This document shows, piece by piece, positions 7,795 to 14,825 of a stretch of DNA of 25,892 nucleotides. The translations under genes were made by a program, and so were the position numbers. Position 1 is the stretch's first letter. Each line of letters opens with the position of its first letter. The DNA is taken from the IMG/VR virus record IMGVR_UViG_3300030385_000490, positions 1-25,892 of that record; one strand, 5' to 3'. The notes below the pieces were generated by a model. It saw only the letters and a program-made list of their open reading frames with translations. It was not told where the DNA came from and did not search any database. Source of the stretch: a virus.

Positions 7795-9192
7795 TTAAAC
7801 TTCCAAAAATCTAATGTAATCAAGCTCAAATGAATCCGACTGCTGTACCCCACTTGTCGGGTAGTACTTGTACATAAGTATCCGCCACCCAAGAATGTCC
7901 CCGTTATCTTCCCAGGCCCCAGCCGTGTCCGCGTCCTTACTGTCCCAAGTCAGAATAAACCAATCATCCCCACCTCCGGACAGCCTGAAAAAGTCTGGCT
8001 CTGGAATAGATATGGAACAGCCGCTTTCGCCCGCTTCTTTGGTTGCGGTTCTCCACTTAAATTGACCGAACCACTCTCTTGTCCCATCGAAATCGGACTT
8101 GCCTATAGAGCTTGGCTTGATCAACCGTATTCTCATCTCAACCCTTTTGTACTTACCCGTGAGTGTCACATCGGCTTCGTAGGCGGTCAGATACGGAATA
8201 AAGCTGTTGTAATCAAGGCAATAAAGCTGGTTCCCAGAATACGGGATCGGTTTGATTAACGCATTCCGGGAATTGGTATCCAGAGTCATAACCGTCGCGT
8301 CCGGGACACCATCAGCAAGCTGGGTGCTGCCCACATAGGATATGCCATCAAGACCGTAGTAATAGTACTCCCAATCCGGACCACGGACAGAGGGTGGCTT
8401 GGTATAATTGACCCTGAACATGACCCAAACTATCCTCAGGGCAGCAGGAAAGCCCGAAAGGGTAATTTCAAATTCCATAGTCGAACCGATGAGGGAGTCA
8501 GGCTGAATTGAGCCGGATGTGGCAACTTGTGCAAAGGCCTTGTCGCTTATGGTTTCCCCACCCAACTTCACCGTCGCCGTCTCGGTGTCGTATGGGTAAG
8601 AAGCAGAAATCGGGTCCCCGTTTACATCATCATCATCAAACAAAATGGACATTTGGGCCGACACCACACCCGACATGGAAGAGCCATCCGGGAAACCAAT
8701 AGTGAACGTGTACGGCGTGTCCATCTCTGCGGTAAACGAATCCCCAAGGCCCTCACCCGCATGGGCAGTATTAGTTATAACTTCATCGATATGACCGTCC
8801 GAACTGAGGCGCGCCGTCAAATCCATGCGATAGTCTGGGGCAGTGGGATGGAGATCGGAAGTCATCACGCTCGCGAAATAGTTCAGTTCCTGATCTGCTC
8901 TTTTGACCGTAGCCAGACCAGTTATGAAGTTATAGACCTGACCCAAAAGACCGAATCGACTCGTCATCAGACTCGTATCCGGCCTCGGATTCCTCAGGGC
9001 CTGTGGATCATTGACGGGCTCTCGCCCCAGATGGTTCTGGGGATGATCAGGATCCCAGCATTCTTGGCAAACCAAGAGGCCGGTCTTGTCCATGTTCACA
9101 ACCTCAGACTTGAGGTCTCTCAGGGAATACCGGAACCCGCATCGGTCACAAAAGCCGAACGCTTTCCTGCCTGCGGCAAACGGCTGACCCAA
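7795..9192 (-). CDS. Zinc-ribbon protein fused to a long beta-rich C-terminal part
   Basis: The 465-residue protein uses a TTG start at 9192, four bases past the TGA of the gp4-like gene. No in-frame ATG precedes the first Cys pair, so this start is favoured, although its ribosome site is poor. Residues 12-72 form a treble-clef or zinc-ribbon module: FCDRCGF (C15, C18), VCQECWDPDHPQN (C42, C45), then VNDPQALRNPRPD. This module is familiar from the tail region of many marine phages, usually in shorter proteins. Residues 90-465 are a beta-strand-rich region with many Asp, Ser and Tyr, resembling lectin or jelly-roll modules in composition only. The Cys pairs probably bind zinc. The C-terminal part may be a receptor-binding or tail-surface domain, but that is inference. 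Confidence 0.7.
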   Translation of the reverse strand: MGQPFAAGRKAFGFCDRCGFRYSLRDLKSEVVNMDKTGLLVCQECWDPDHPQNHLGREPVNDPQALRNPRPDTSLMTSRFGLLGQVYNFITGLATVKRADQELNYFASVMTSDLHPTAPDYRMDLTARLSSDGHIDEVITNTAHAGEGLGDSFTAEMDTPYTFTIGFPDGSSMSGVVSAQMSILFDDDDVNGDPISASYPYDTETATVKLGGETISDKAFAQVATSGSIQPDSLIGSTMEFEITLSGFPAALRIVWVMFRVNYTKPPSVRGPDWEYYYYGLDGISYVGSTQLADGVPDATVMTLDTNSRNALIKPIPYSGNQLYCLDYNSFIPYLTAYEADVTLTGKYKRVEMRIRLIKPSSIGKSDFDGTREWFGQFKWRTATKEAGESGCSISIPEPDFFRLSGGGDDWFILTWDSKDADTAGAWEDNGDILGWRILMYKYYPTSGVQQSDSFELDYIRFLEV

Positions 9193-9195
9193 TGA

Positions 9196-9954
9196 TCAGT
9201 ACCCCGGGATGTACGGAACAAAACGGGCCGATGTCTTGACCCTATCCTCTTCCGAAGCTAGCTGGAACTGCTCTTCATATACCTGCTTTAGCATCATCGC
9301 CCTATCAGAAACCTCTGGGCGCTTCATAGCGATATGATAGGCAAGACCCGATACAAGGGCAGGAATGAACCTGTCGGGGACCTGCATGGTATTCGATGAA
9401 GCATCCCCGGTGTCGGCGATCCTCTTCACTCGCCAGTAGACGAGCTTGTACTTGGAGCTTTCGTCTGGAACGGGCCAAAGCGTGATAAGACTCTTCTGAT
9501 CCACACCCGCCGTGCCCGCACCCAGGATCTCTATGCGTTGGAGGTAGTACTGTAGCGGCCTGCCCTCGCTCAGCTTGTTGGGGATGGTCGCATAGGTCGG
9601 CTGGGATATCCTGCTCATATGGTAGTCGGACTGTAGGGTTGTATCCGTGTCATCCGTCCTGAGGACGATATCCAGAAGGCCCGTAGTTGCCACATCAAGC
9701 TCGTAGGATGCCGTTGACTTGTTTAGATAGTTAGTTGTAAGAGATGTCCCGTCCCCATCCTTTTCAACCTTACTCTCATCAATCGTCCATAGATTCAAGC
9801 CCCGGTTCTGCCACTCCAACGTGAGGAGATTCAGGCTACGGCGAGCCGTCTTCAGGTCATACCCCGAGCGCAGCTCAAGCCCCGCCCGCTCGTAGGCTTC
9901 CTCTACAATTTCCGTGATATCGGGGTTGAATGCATACGTTCCGCTAATCGCCAT
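9196..9954 (-). CDS. P22 gp4-like tail accessory / head-completion adaptor
   Basis: The 252-residue protein overlaps the TAA of the membrane-protein gene by one base (TAATG), fixing the ATG at 9954. The N-terminal pattern ITEIVEEAYERAGLE, then GYDLKTARRSLNLL and EWQNRGLNLWTID (residues 9-60), is a helical adaptor signature. I associate it with P22 gp4-type proteins that dock below the portal and close the head after packaging. A beta-rich centre and a helical C-terminal part follow (DRFIPALVSGLAYHIAMKRP, then EEQFQLASEEDRVKTSARFVP). P22 gp4 is about 166 residues, so this one is longer. No peptidoglycan hydrolase motif is obvious. Neighbours (adaptor-like gene, nozzle, fibre) fit a head-tail connector role. 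Confidence 0.7.
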   Translation of the reverse strand: MAISGTYAFNPDITEIVEEAYERAGLELRSGYDLKTARRSLNLLTLEWQNRGLNLWTIDESKVEKDGDGTSLTTNYLNKSTASYELDVATTGLLDIVLRTDDTDTTLQSDYHMSRISQPTYATIPNKLSEGRPLQYYLQRIEILGAGTAGVDQKSLITLWPVPDESSKYKLVYWRVKRIADTGDASSNTMQVPDRFIPALVSGLAYHIAMKRPEVSDRAMMLKQVYEEQFQLASEEDRVKTSARFVPYIPGY

Positions 9955-10241
9955 TATTCACCGCCCCTTAGTGCCTCTAAAATATTTTGCGTTGCTTCCC
10001 GCTGCTCAACTTGCATGGTCTTTATATCTTCCCGGACCTCTACAAGCATTTCAGAATTGTGCTGAACCGCCATCCCCATCCTCGCCACACCGATCTCAAT
10101 CTCAGAGACCCTGTTGGCAGACGCAGCCCCGGGATGGGTGCTTTCACCGGCATGGGTGACTGAAAAAATAAAAAGGCCGCCAAGAGCGGCAGCCACGATT
10201 GAGATCACGGACCAGAATGCGGTGTGGGAAACTTTCTCCAT
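9954..10241 (-). CDS. Small membrane protein with coiled-coil tail
   Basis: The open frame allows a GTG at 10244, but the ATG at 10241 makes a TGATG overlap with the preceding paralogue, in line with neighbouring junctions, giving 95 residues. One transmembrane helix lies at about residues 8-29 (FWSVISIVAAALGGLFIFSV) behind a short N-terminus. After a Gly/Ser/Ala linker comes a charged heptad-like helix (residues about 45-95: RVSEIEIG, HNSEMLVEVREDIKTMQVEQ). One membrane anchor plus a coiled coil is seen in inner-membrane spanins and in some pinholin or anti-holin proteins, but there is no neighbouring endolysin or lipoprotein spanin. It might also be a virion or ejection-associated membrane protein. 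Function unknown. Confidence 0.6.
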   Translation of the reverse strand: MEKVSHTAFWSVISIVAAALGGLFIFSVTHAGESTHPGAASANRVSEIEIGVARMGMAVQHNSEMLVEVREDIKTMQVEQREATQNILEALRGGE

Positions 10242-10612
10242 CACCCCGCCTCGTAGTAGATAATCATCTGGGTTTTTGCCGGGGCCGGGTCCGCCGAGGA
10301 ACTACCCCCTAATAGCGGAACAAAGATACCATCGGGAAAAAGAATGCGGCTATCGCCAAACATAAAGGTGTAGACCGTACATCCCGCCCCGTAGTATTGC
10401 TCTCTACCAATGGGGGCCGAAACCTTAAACAAGATACTCCCAGACGAAGACCCATTCTTGAATTCAAATGTTCTATTCGCAAGAGTACCGGTACCGGCAT
10501 ATATTGCACCTCCCGCGTCCTCCATTACGAACTGGATGCCCGAAAGCCTGCACCTGCCCGCTATTGTTTTATTTGCGTTCATAAAGAACTTCTCAGAGGT
10601 GAGTCTGGACAT
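10241..10612 (-). CDS. Paralogue array member 5: small beta-rich virion protein
   Basis: This is the last of five adjacent related genes. The ATG at 10612 overlaps the previous TAA by one base (TAATG). The 123-residue product shares the array's pattern: a leading CRLSGIQFV strand, FEFKNGSSSGSILFKV in the middle, ILFPDGIFV, and a closing MIIYYEAG. Between them lie Gly- and Ala-rich loops that differ fully from the other copies. It has no signal peptide, Cys motif or enzyme site. The shared core looks like a compact beta-sandwich of the kind found once in many marine phage structural gene blocks (recollection, not searched). A capsid or tail-surface decoration role is inferred from context. Confidence 0.7.
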   Translation of the reverse strand: MSRLTSEKFFMNANKTIAGRCRLSGIQFVMEDAGGAIYAGTGTLANRTFEFKNGSSSGSILFKVSAPIGREQYYGAGCTVYTFMFGDSRILFPDGIFVPLLGGSSSADPAPAKTQMIIYYEAG

Positions 10613-10968
10613 TAGGCCGCACTTCCCCCCTCAAAAAATATACACACACCGATTGTTCCACTGGTTGGATCCGCAGACCACCAAGCGGGGGATGCCACAT
10701 ACACTCCGGACGGGAAAAGAACGCCCTCGGAGGGCAAGTCCAAAGGAACGGGATTGTCATATACGTTTGTGGCAGTGCCGCTATATGAATTCAGTGCGTC
10801 ATTCGCGTAAAGAAGGGTGTCACCAGATGAGCCCCCATCCTTAAACTCAATCAGCGGCGTAGAAGCTCCCACCACAGTGCTGGCATAGAAGATGGAATAA
10901 ATCCTCGTTCTTCCATTTATTGCCTGACCGTTTGATCCAGTTATGTAAGTACTCTTGAGATTTTTCAT
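10612..10968 (-). CDS. Paralogue array member 4: small beta-rich virion protein
   Basis: The ATG at 10968 overlaps the preceding stop by one base (TAATG). The 118-residue product has the core seen across the array: RTRIYSIFY, IEFKDGGSSGDTLLY, VLFPSGVYV and a final CIFFEGG. The loop between the two main motifs (SYSGTATNVYDNPVPLDLP) is Asn/Pro-rich and unlike the other members. Tight coupling to both flanking paralogues suggests equal translation in a set ratio. Same inferred surface-decoration role; no enzymatic motif is seen. Confidence 0.7.
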   Translation of the reverse strand: MKNLKSTYITGSNGQAINGRTRIYSIFYASTVVGASTPLIEFKDGGSSGDTLLYANDALNSYSGTATNVYDNPVPLDLPSEGVLFPSGVYVASPAWWSADPTSGTIGVCIFFEGGSAA

Positions 10969-11393
10969 TAACTGTAGTCCGAGAACTCCGGGCCAGAGTA
11001 AAACAGTATGAGTGAAAAGTTGATAAGGGGGTGTTCTACCCCACCCGAAGCGGTTAGGTTTGTGGTGTCATTTAGATAAATCCCGTTCTCAAACAACACG
11101 CCGCCATCGTCGTCGGCCAACGAGACAAATGTATTCTGTGGGTATTGCCGCTGGGACACAACCGGAAACTGAACAACAACCGTCCCGGACGTAGTGGCCC
11201 TGTCGGAGTCAAGGTTTTCTAATTTAATGGTCCCGTTTGTGTTTACCAGTATGCTGCCAGACGAGAATAGTGGGCAGAGACCGAACCCGAGTAGTCTACA
11301 CCGTCCCTGTATTCTGCGATCTTCATCTGCCGTGGCAGAGCCACCGGTGGTAGTTATCGCACCAAACATATGTGAATTCACAGAGGACGACAC
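10968..11393 (-). CDS. Paralogue array member 3: longest and most diverged copy
   Basis: The start is GTG at 11393 with AAGGA six bases upstream; that ribosome site is made by the last codons and stop of member 2. At 141 residues it is the longest of the five. The core is still visible: RCRLLGFGL, IKLENLDSDRATTSGTVVVQF, VLFENGIYL, and a closing LILFYSG. Insertions are found before the second motif and in the C-terminal part (TNLTASGGVEHP), and there is an extra acidic-aromatic tail (PEFSDYS). The SSGD of the other copies becomes TSGT and the FPDG becomes FENG, so the fold is probably kept while surface residues changed. Confidence 0.7.
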   Translation of the reverse strand: MSSSVNSHMFGAITTTGGSATADEDRRIQGRCRLLGFGLCPLFSSGSILVNTNGTIKLENLDSDRATTSGTVVVQFPVVSQRQYPQNTFVSLADDDGGVLFENGIYLNDTTNLTASGGVEHPLINFSLILFYSGPEFSDYS

Positions 11394-11396
11394 AGG

Positions 11397-11735
11397 CTAT
11401 CCTTTCTGATACAAGAGTGTGGCCGTTTGGATCCTCAGGTTTTCACCGTTTCCGGAATCAAACCAAAGGCCATCTGGGAAAAGTATCCCGCCGCCGGGGA
11501 TCTCTATATTGGTGTTCGGTGACGGCCAAGGGCTGGCGGCCCAATCAAACTGCAACAAAACGTCTCCCGAAGAATCTTTGTTCTTCAATACAACTGTCGC
11601 CAGATCCGCGTGAGAGCCCCTCGTTAGCCATACATTGAATAGCCTAACCGCCCCGGTGATGGAGAAGGTGTCCTCGTCTCCACCGGAGTCTACTGGGATC
11701 TCATTCCAAGAATAGACCACATCCCTGCTAGACAT
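11397..11735 (-). CDS. Paralogue array member 2: small beta-rich virion protein
   Basis: The 112-residue protein has an ATG at 11735, two bases after the stop of member 1. It carries the shared core: VRLFNVWLT, VVLKNKDSSGDVLLQF, IEIPGGGILFPDGLWF, and ATLLYQKG at the end. The loop between SSGD and FPDG is Trp/Pro-rich (WAASPWPSP). It is the shortest copy and close to the minimal domain. As with the others, a virion-surface role is inferred from its place between the capsid genes and the connector genes. Confidence 0.7.
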   Translation of the reverse strand: MSSRDVVYSWNEIPVDSGGDEDTFSITGAVRLFNVWLTRGSHADLATVVLKNKDSSGDVLLQFDWAASPWPSPNTNIEIPGGGILFPDGLWFDSGNGENLRIQTATLLYQKG

Positions 11736-11737
11736 AT

Positions 11738-12094
11738 TCAGCCCTCATAGATAACGGTAACCCCCTTGACGTAGTTACCGATCTGGTCGAAATAAATCCC
11801 GTCAGGAAATCTTATCCCCCCGGACGGAATCTTTATGACATAACAGGCCGTTGCCGTTCCTAAGGCGCCAGTGCCAGTCGTATCCTGTATGTTGACTTTG
11901 AATAAAATATCACCCGAACTGTTCTCGTTCTTGAAATCAATGGGTCGAACACCCGGGGAGCCCCCACCATCCGGACAGATGATTAGGCCACGAAGTCGAA
12001 CGCCACCGCCAGTGGACGCGGGAACATAACGACCCGTTGTCGAGCCTCCCGAAACATCCGCAAAGTACTGACTTTTAACTCCAACCTGATACAA
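11738..12094 (-). CDS. Paralogue array member 1: small beta-rich virion protein
   Basis: This is the first gene of the array. The start is TTG at 12094, with GGAG five bases upstream and no in-frame ATG near it. The 118-residue product shows the clearest form of the core: VRLRGLIIC, IDFKNENSSGDILFKV, IKIPSGGIRFPDGIYF and VTVIYEG as the last residues. A stable UUCG-capped hairpin (12112-12133) lies between this gene and the one before it and may set the expression of the array against the 12147-12653 gene. Decoration or vertex protein is the most likely role, by inference. Confidence 0.7.
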   Translation of the reverse strand: MYQVGVKSQYFADVSGGSTTGRYVPASTGGGVRLRGLIICPDGGGSPGVRPIDFKNENSSGDILFKVNIQDTTGTGALGTATACYVIKIPSGGIRFPDGIYFDQIGNYVKGVTVIYEG

Positions 12095-12111
12095 GGCTAC
12101 TCCAGTGAATA

Positions 12112-12133
12112 GGGGACACCCGAAGGTGCCCCC
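12112..12133 (-). other. UUCG-capped RNA hairpin between virion genes
   Basis: Read on the minus strand, GGGGGCACC, loop UUCG, GGUGUCCCC form a nine-base-pair stem with one G-U pair. No U-run follows (next bases are UAUUCACUGG), so it is a poor intrinsic terminator. A partial attenuator, an RNA-stability element or a processing site fits better. It sits just ahead of the ribosome site of the first array gene. Confidence 0.55.
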
Positions 12134-12146
12134 GGGTTATTGATCG

Positions 12147-12653
12147 TTATGCACACTGGTCAAATTCAATAAGAAACGTAAATTCACCAGCCACAGACAC
12201 CGCAGTACTGGTTCTAATATTGCAGTAAACGCTTCTCTCGCTCGCGGCGTAATGAATTGAGGTCAAGTGAGTCGAACCACTAACAGTAGAACTTGCAACC
12301 AAAGCACAGGGAGTGACGGCACCAACCTGAACGGTGGTACCAGCATCCAGAACATCGTCCGTGACAGCCGCAACAATGTCAACGCCGCTACTGGTAGTAC
12401 CAACTTCGTATCCGATATCGCCACTGGTGATCGTGGGCGCGGAGGTGCAAACGATTGTAATCTTAGAAAGAAGTGTACTGGCTGGCTGTGTAAACGTCAC
12501 AATGCTGTCTGCACTGGCAGTGCAACCCACAGTGACTCTTCCAATCCTTTGCAAGTAATAAGTGTTATCTATCACACCCGTCGTAGCATTTTTGTCGAGT
12601 TGCTCAAAAGCATCCTCTGATCTTACCGGTCCACTAAAGGTTGTATTACCCAT
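12147..12653 (-). CDS. Beta-rich virion protein at the head of the second late block
   Basis: The 168-residue protein starts with ATG at 12653, with GAGG nine bases upstream. Residues 1-40 (MGNTTFSGPVRSEDAFEQLDKN, here shortened in meaning to a Gly/Asn-rich start and an acidic helix) lead into a beta-rich body. That body is dominated by Thr, Val and Ser, with regular strand-turn spacing and a final FLIEFDQ strand. Six Cys residues are scattered and form no metal motif. It is the first gene after the capsid terminator, in front of the five-paralogue array. I recall similar MGNTTFSGPVRS starts in phage structural proteins next to the capsid gene. A head-decoration or head-fibre role is plausible but not shown. 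Confidence 0.6.
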   Translation of the reverse strand: MGNTTFSGPVRSEDAFEQLDKNATTGVIDNTYYLQRIGRVTVGCTASADSIVTFTQPASTLLSKITIVCTSAPTITSGDIGYEVGTTSSGVDIVAAVTDDVLDAGTTVQVGAVTPCALVASSTVSGSTHLTSIHYAASERSVYCNIRTSTAVSVAGEFTFLIEFDQCA

Positions 12654-12681
12654 CTTGTATTACCTCGATGTACGCATCTAC

Positions 12682-12719
12682 CTCGTCAGTCCGCGTACTG
12701 TCTGATTAAGTCTGACGAG
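12682..12719. promoter_or_regulatory. Inverted repeat in the leader of the second late block
   Basis: CTCGTCAG (12682-12689) and CTGACGAG (12712-12719) are perfect eight-base inverted arms around a 22-base centre that itself holds CAGT and ACTG half-sites. It lies between the capsid terminator and the 12147-12653 gene. It may fold in the mRNA as a 5' stabiliser or processing stem, or serve as a protein-binding operator. No convincing sigma70-type promoter is seen beside it. Confidence 0.4.
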
Positions 12720-12726
12720 TTTGGTT

Positions 12727-12761
12727 AAAAGAAAAGGGCGGGGACCCGAAGGCCCCCACCC
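12727..12761 (-). terminator. Intrinsic terminator after the major capsid gene
   Basis: On the minus strand GGGUGGGGGCC, loop UUCG, GGUCCCCGCCC pair over eleven base pairs (two G-U pairs), and UUUUCUUUU follows directly. Strong stem, UUCG tetraloop and U-run make a textbook rho-independent terminator, 12 bases past the capsid stop. It would cap the highly expressed capsid transcript and reduce read-through into the tail genes. Confidence 0.85.
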
Positions 12762-12773
12762 ATAAAGCAACCA

Positions 12774-13694
12774 TCAAGTGATGGCGCCACTTCCGAAGAT
12801 ACCAAGGAAGTCGGAGACACCGAAACTGTATCGTTCCCGTGCCTTGTACCGAACATTGCCAGTATCAAAATCACCGTCCATGCCAGTTTGCAGGGCGGTG
12901 CGCTGGAACATCTTCATGCCATTCGGAATATCAGTCATGATGAACCAGAACTTCTTGTTCGTGGTCGTCAGGTAATGATTTACCGAGTAACCATCCGGGA
13001 TCGTCCCGTTGGTTCGCATGGCATTGATGTCGTTATCCGCAGTCCCGGGACGGAGTTCCGTCTCAAGAACACGGGTAGCCACGAACTGATTGTAAGGTGC
13101 AATAATCAGCTTGCGGGGTCGAGCTGCGATAAGCAGCCCACGATCATCGGTGAAAGCAGCAATATCAATTACTGCCTGCTCCAGACTCGTTTCATTGAGA
13201 TCAGAAGCTGTTACCAGCCTGTTCACAATGTCCGAGCCCTGAACAGCCGGGTGATCGGTTGCACACAGAGCCTTGCTGTCACCAGCCGAGAAGTTCCCAA
13301 CGGTGTAAGCATTGTTCAACGGAAAGGCCGCTTTGACCTGCTTCGTGTGCGCCATTGCTCGGGCGAGCGCCTTGGTGTAGCGAGCGGAAAGAGAATCATA
13401 GAGATTATCCTCCACTGCTTCCTCGGTGATCGAGAACCCCATCGCAATGGTTTCGTGATTGTAACGAGCCGTGAAATGCTCCTGTGCGGTGTCATACGAG
13501 ATCGAAGATCCCTCAGACTTGACAGGTGCAGCTCCGAAACCGGACAACTTAACTTCTTCTTCAAATGCTCTATCTGAAGATTCAGTCTCGTATACAGCTT
13601 CATGCTCGTTTTCGTAACGGTCGTACTCCAACCCAAAAAGGGCATTCAGCCCGGGAAGGAGTTCTTTCATCATTTGTGCGCGTGAAATTGCCAT
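12774..13694 (-). CDS. Major capsid protein (HK97-fold, Mu gpT-like type)
   Basis: The 306-residue protein starts with ATG at 13694 behind a GGAG ribosome site. The N-terminal half holds a conserved-looking series: PGLNALFGLEYDRYENEHE (residues about 15-33), then RAFEEEVKLSGFGAAPVK, the E-loop-like SYDTAQEHFTARYNHETIA, and the helix EEAVEDNLYDSLSARYTKALA. These match my memory of Mu gpT-like major head subunits found in many marine phages. The A-domain part includes RKLIIAPYNQFVATRVLETE and ends ERYSFGVSDFLGIFGSGA, typical of a capsid C-terminus. It follows scaffold and decoration genes and is closed by a strong terminator, as expected for the most abundant virion protein. No protease domain is fused. 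Confidence 0.8.
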   Translation of the reverse strand: MAISRAQMMKELLPGLNALFGLEYDRYENEHEAVYETESSDRAFEEEVKLSGFGAAPVKSEGSSISYDTAQEHFTARYNHETIAMGFSITEEAVEDNLYDSLSARYTKALARAMAHTKQVKAAFPLNNAYTVGNFSAGDSKALCATDHPAVQGSDIVNRLVTASDLNETSLEQAVIDIAAFTDDRGLLIAARPRKLIIAPYNQFVATRVLETELRPGTADNDINAMRTNGTIPDGYSVNHYLTTTNKKFWFIMTDIPNGMKMFQRTALQTGMDGDFDTGNVRYKARERYSFGVSDFLGIFGSGAIT

Positions 13695-13713
13695 GATTTA
13701 TTTACTCCTTTCC

Positions 13714-14322
13714 TTAGATGCCCGTGTCGGCAGTCCAGAGACTGACCGAAGGCATTAGAATGACCAAAGCGTAAGAATAGGTCGTAGCACGCACCGAATT
13801 GGTCGGACTTTCCGTACCATCGACACTGGTGAGACCGACGCACTTCAACTGGGCAATCGTAGTGGCCCCGGCAGTACCGGAGTCAAAACACATGCCGCTC
13901 AGTCCCGTGGTGGTATCTCCACCGTTGTACTCAATATCCCAATTCATACCGATTTCGACACGAGTTAACGTATCAACATTGGCATCACCGTTCGCAATAC
14001 GGATCCGATACACCTGATACGGATTCGTAACGATGTGGGCAATGGTACTCCCGTCTGTGATTGTCTCGTTATAAGTGTTAGAGAATTTCGTGTCACCATT
14101 ATTATCTACATACTGGCAACCCTGAAAAACTCCAATCGTCCTCAGGTCGTCTATAGCAGTGGAGGGTTGAATTTCTCCATTTGCATCAAGTAGACAGAGG
14201 TCGCCTTGGAAAAAATTGGCGGTCTCTGAGGCCTTGATGAAGAACTGCTGTGTGCCGGAAGAGCCCATTGCCCCGCCAAGCATATTAGAGTGGGGAATAA
14301 GCCCCCCCTTTGTAGCAGCCAT
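13714..14322 (-). CDS. Capsid decoration-like protein beside the major capsid gene
   Basis: The 202-residue product starts with ATG at 14322 behind AAGGAGA. It begins MAATKGGLIPHSNMLGG and is then beta-rich: FFIKASETANFFQGDLCLLDANGEIQP, then TIGVFQGCQY, YQVYRIRIAN, and a terminal YALVILMPSV strand. Phages often keep a decoration or stabilising protein directly before the capsid gene, and the FFQGDLC...G pattern is like small capsid-stabilising folds. This functional reading comes from position and strand content. It ends 20 bases before the capsid gene and would be co-transcribed with it. Confidence 0.6.
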   Translation of the reverse strand: MAATKGGLIPHSNMLGGAMGSSGTQQFFIKASETANFFQGDLCLLDANGEIQPSTAIDDLRTIGVFQGCQYVDNNGDTKFSNTYNETITDGSTIAHIVTNPYQVYRIRIANGDANVDTLTRVEIGMNWDIEYNGGDTTTGLSGMCFDSGTAGATTIAQLKCVGLTSVDGTESPTNSVRATTYSYALVILMPSVSLWTADTGI

Positions 14323-14375
14323 TTGGCTATCTCCTTAAAAGAAGATCAGCGATAGCCATCGTGGTACTTCCACCA

Positions 14376-14825
14376 TTAGTTATCGCCAAACGTGACCCGC
14401 GTCTTCCGCTCAGGACTGAGCAGAGGCATACGCGGATCTTGCTCTCTGAAGTAGTTTCGGTCGAGGGCATCCATCTGACCCTTGCTCTCCTTGTCCGCAA
14501 GCTCCTTAAACTTCTCACCGATTTCCTTTGGTCTTGCACAAAGCAAGAGGCCACCGATGAGGACGTTATCAGGATACTGACTGTCTCGATCTGAAATGAT
14601 TTGCAGCTCGGGATAGTCGCTCGATAGGACAGGTACCCATCCGTCACGGAATGCTTGGGAGACATTGATATTGTCTGCCTCGCCCCGTGATGAGGCCCTG
14701 ACATAACGATGATCCAACCCGGGTCTCGGGTTGGGTTGCGGAATAAGGGGAGCCGGTTTCCATTCGGTTTCCCTGACTTCACTATCGCGTGTTTCTGTAT
14801 CTCTCGGTGCGCGTTCTTCAGCCAT
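14376..14825 (-). CDS. Small head-region protein, acidic and basic N-terminus
   Basis: The 149-residue protein starts with ATG at 14825, sharing one base with the scaffold stop (TAATG). The first 35 residues are charged and Pro-rich (ERAPRDTETRDSEVRETEW, PLIPQPNPRPG) and probably disordered. The middle contains DGWVPVLSSDYPELQII and a hydrophobic segment, ILGGLLLCARP-like in spacing, at about residues 88-98. A helix (EIGEKFKELADKESKGQMD) leads to the end. I recall short proteins with this layout between scaffold and capsid genes of marine phages, with no known role. A completely different overlapping frame (14327-14782) lacks a ribosome site and is rejected. Confidence 0.6.
   Translation of the reverse strand: MAEERAPRDTETRDSEVRETEWKPAPLIPQPNPRPGLDHRYVRASSRGEADNINVSQAFRDGWVPVLSSDYPELQIISDRDSQYPDNVLIGGLLLCARPKEIGEKFKELADKESKGQMDALDRNYFREQDPRMPLLSPERKTRVTFGDN

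Noticed and set aside
8527-9195. 222-residue plus-strand ORF opposite the zinc-ribbon gene
   Set aside because: Mirror frame of a gene with clear Cys motifs; Arg/His-rich translation typical of antisense shadows.
12888-13577. 229-residue plus-strand ORF opposite the major capsid gene
   Set aside because: It lies wholly antisense to a well-supported capsid gene, has no ribosome site, and its product has no recognisable motif or normal composition.
14327-14782. 151-residue minus-strand ORF overlapping the small head-region gene in another frame
   Set aside because: The 14376-14825 frame has a coupled TAATG start with the scaffold gene; this one has no ribosome site and an Arg/Ser-rich shadow composition.
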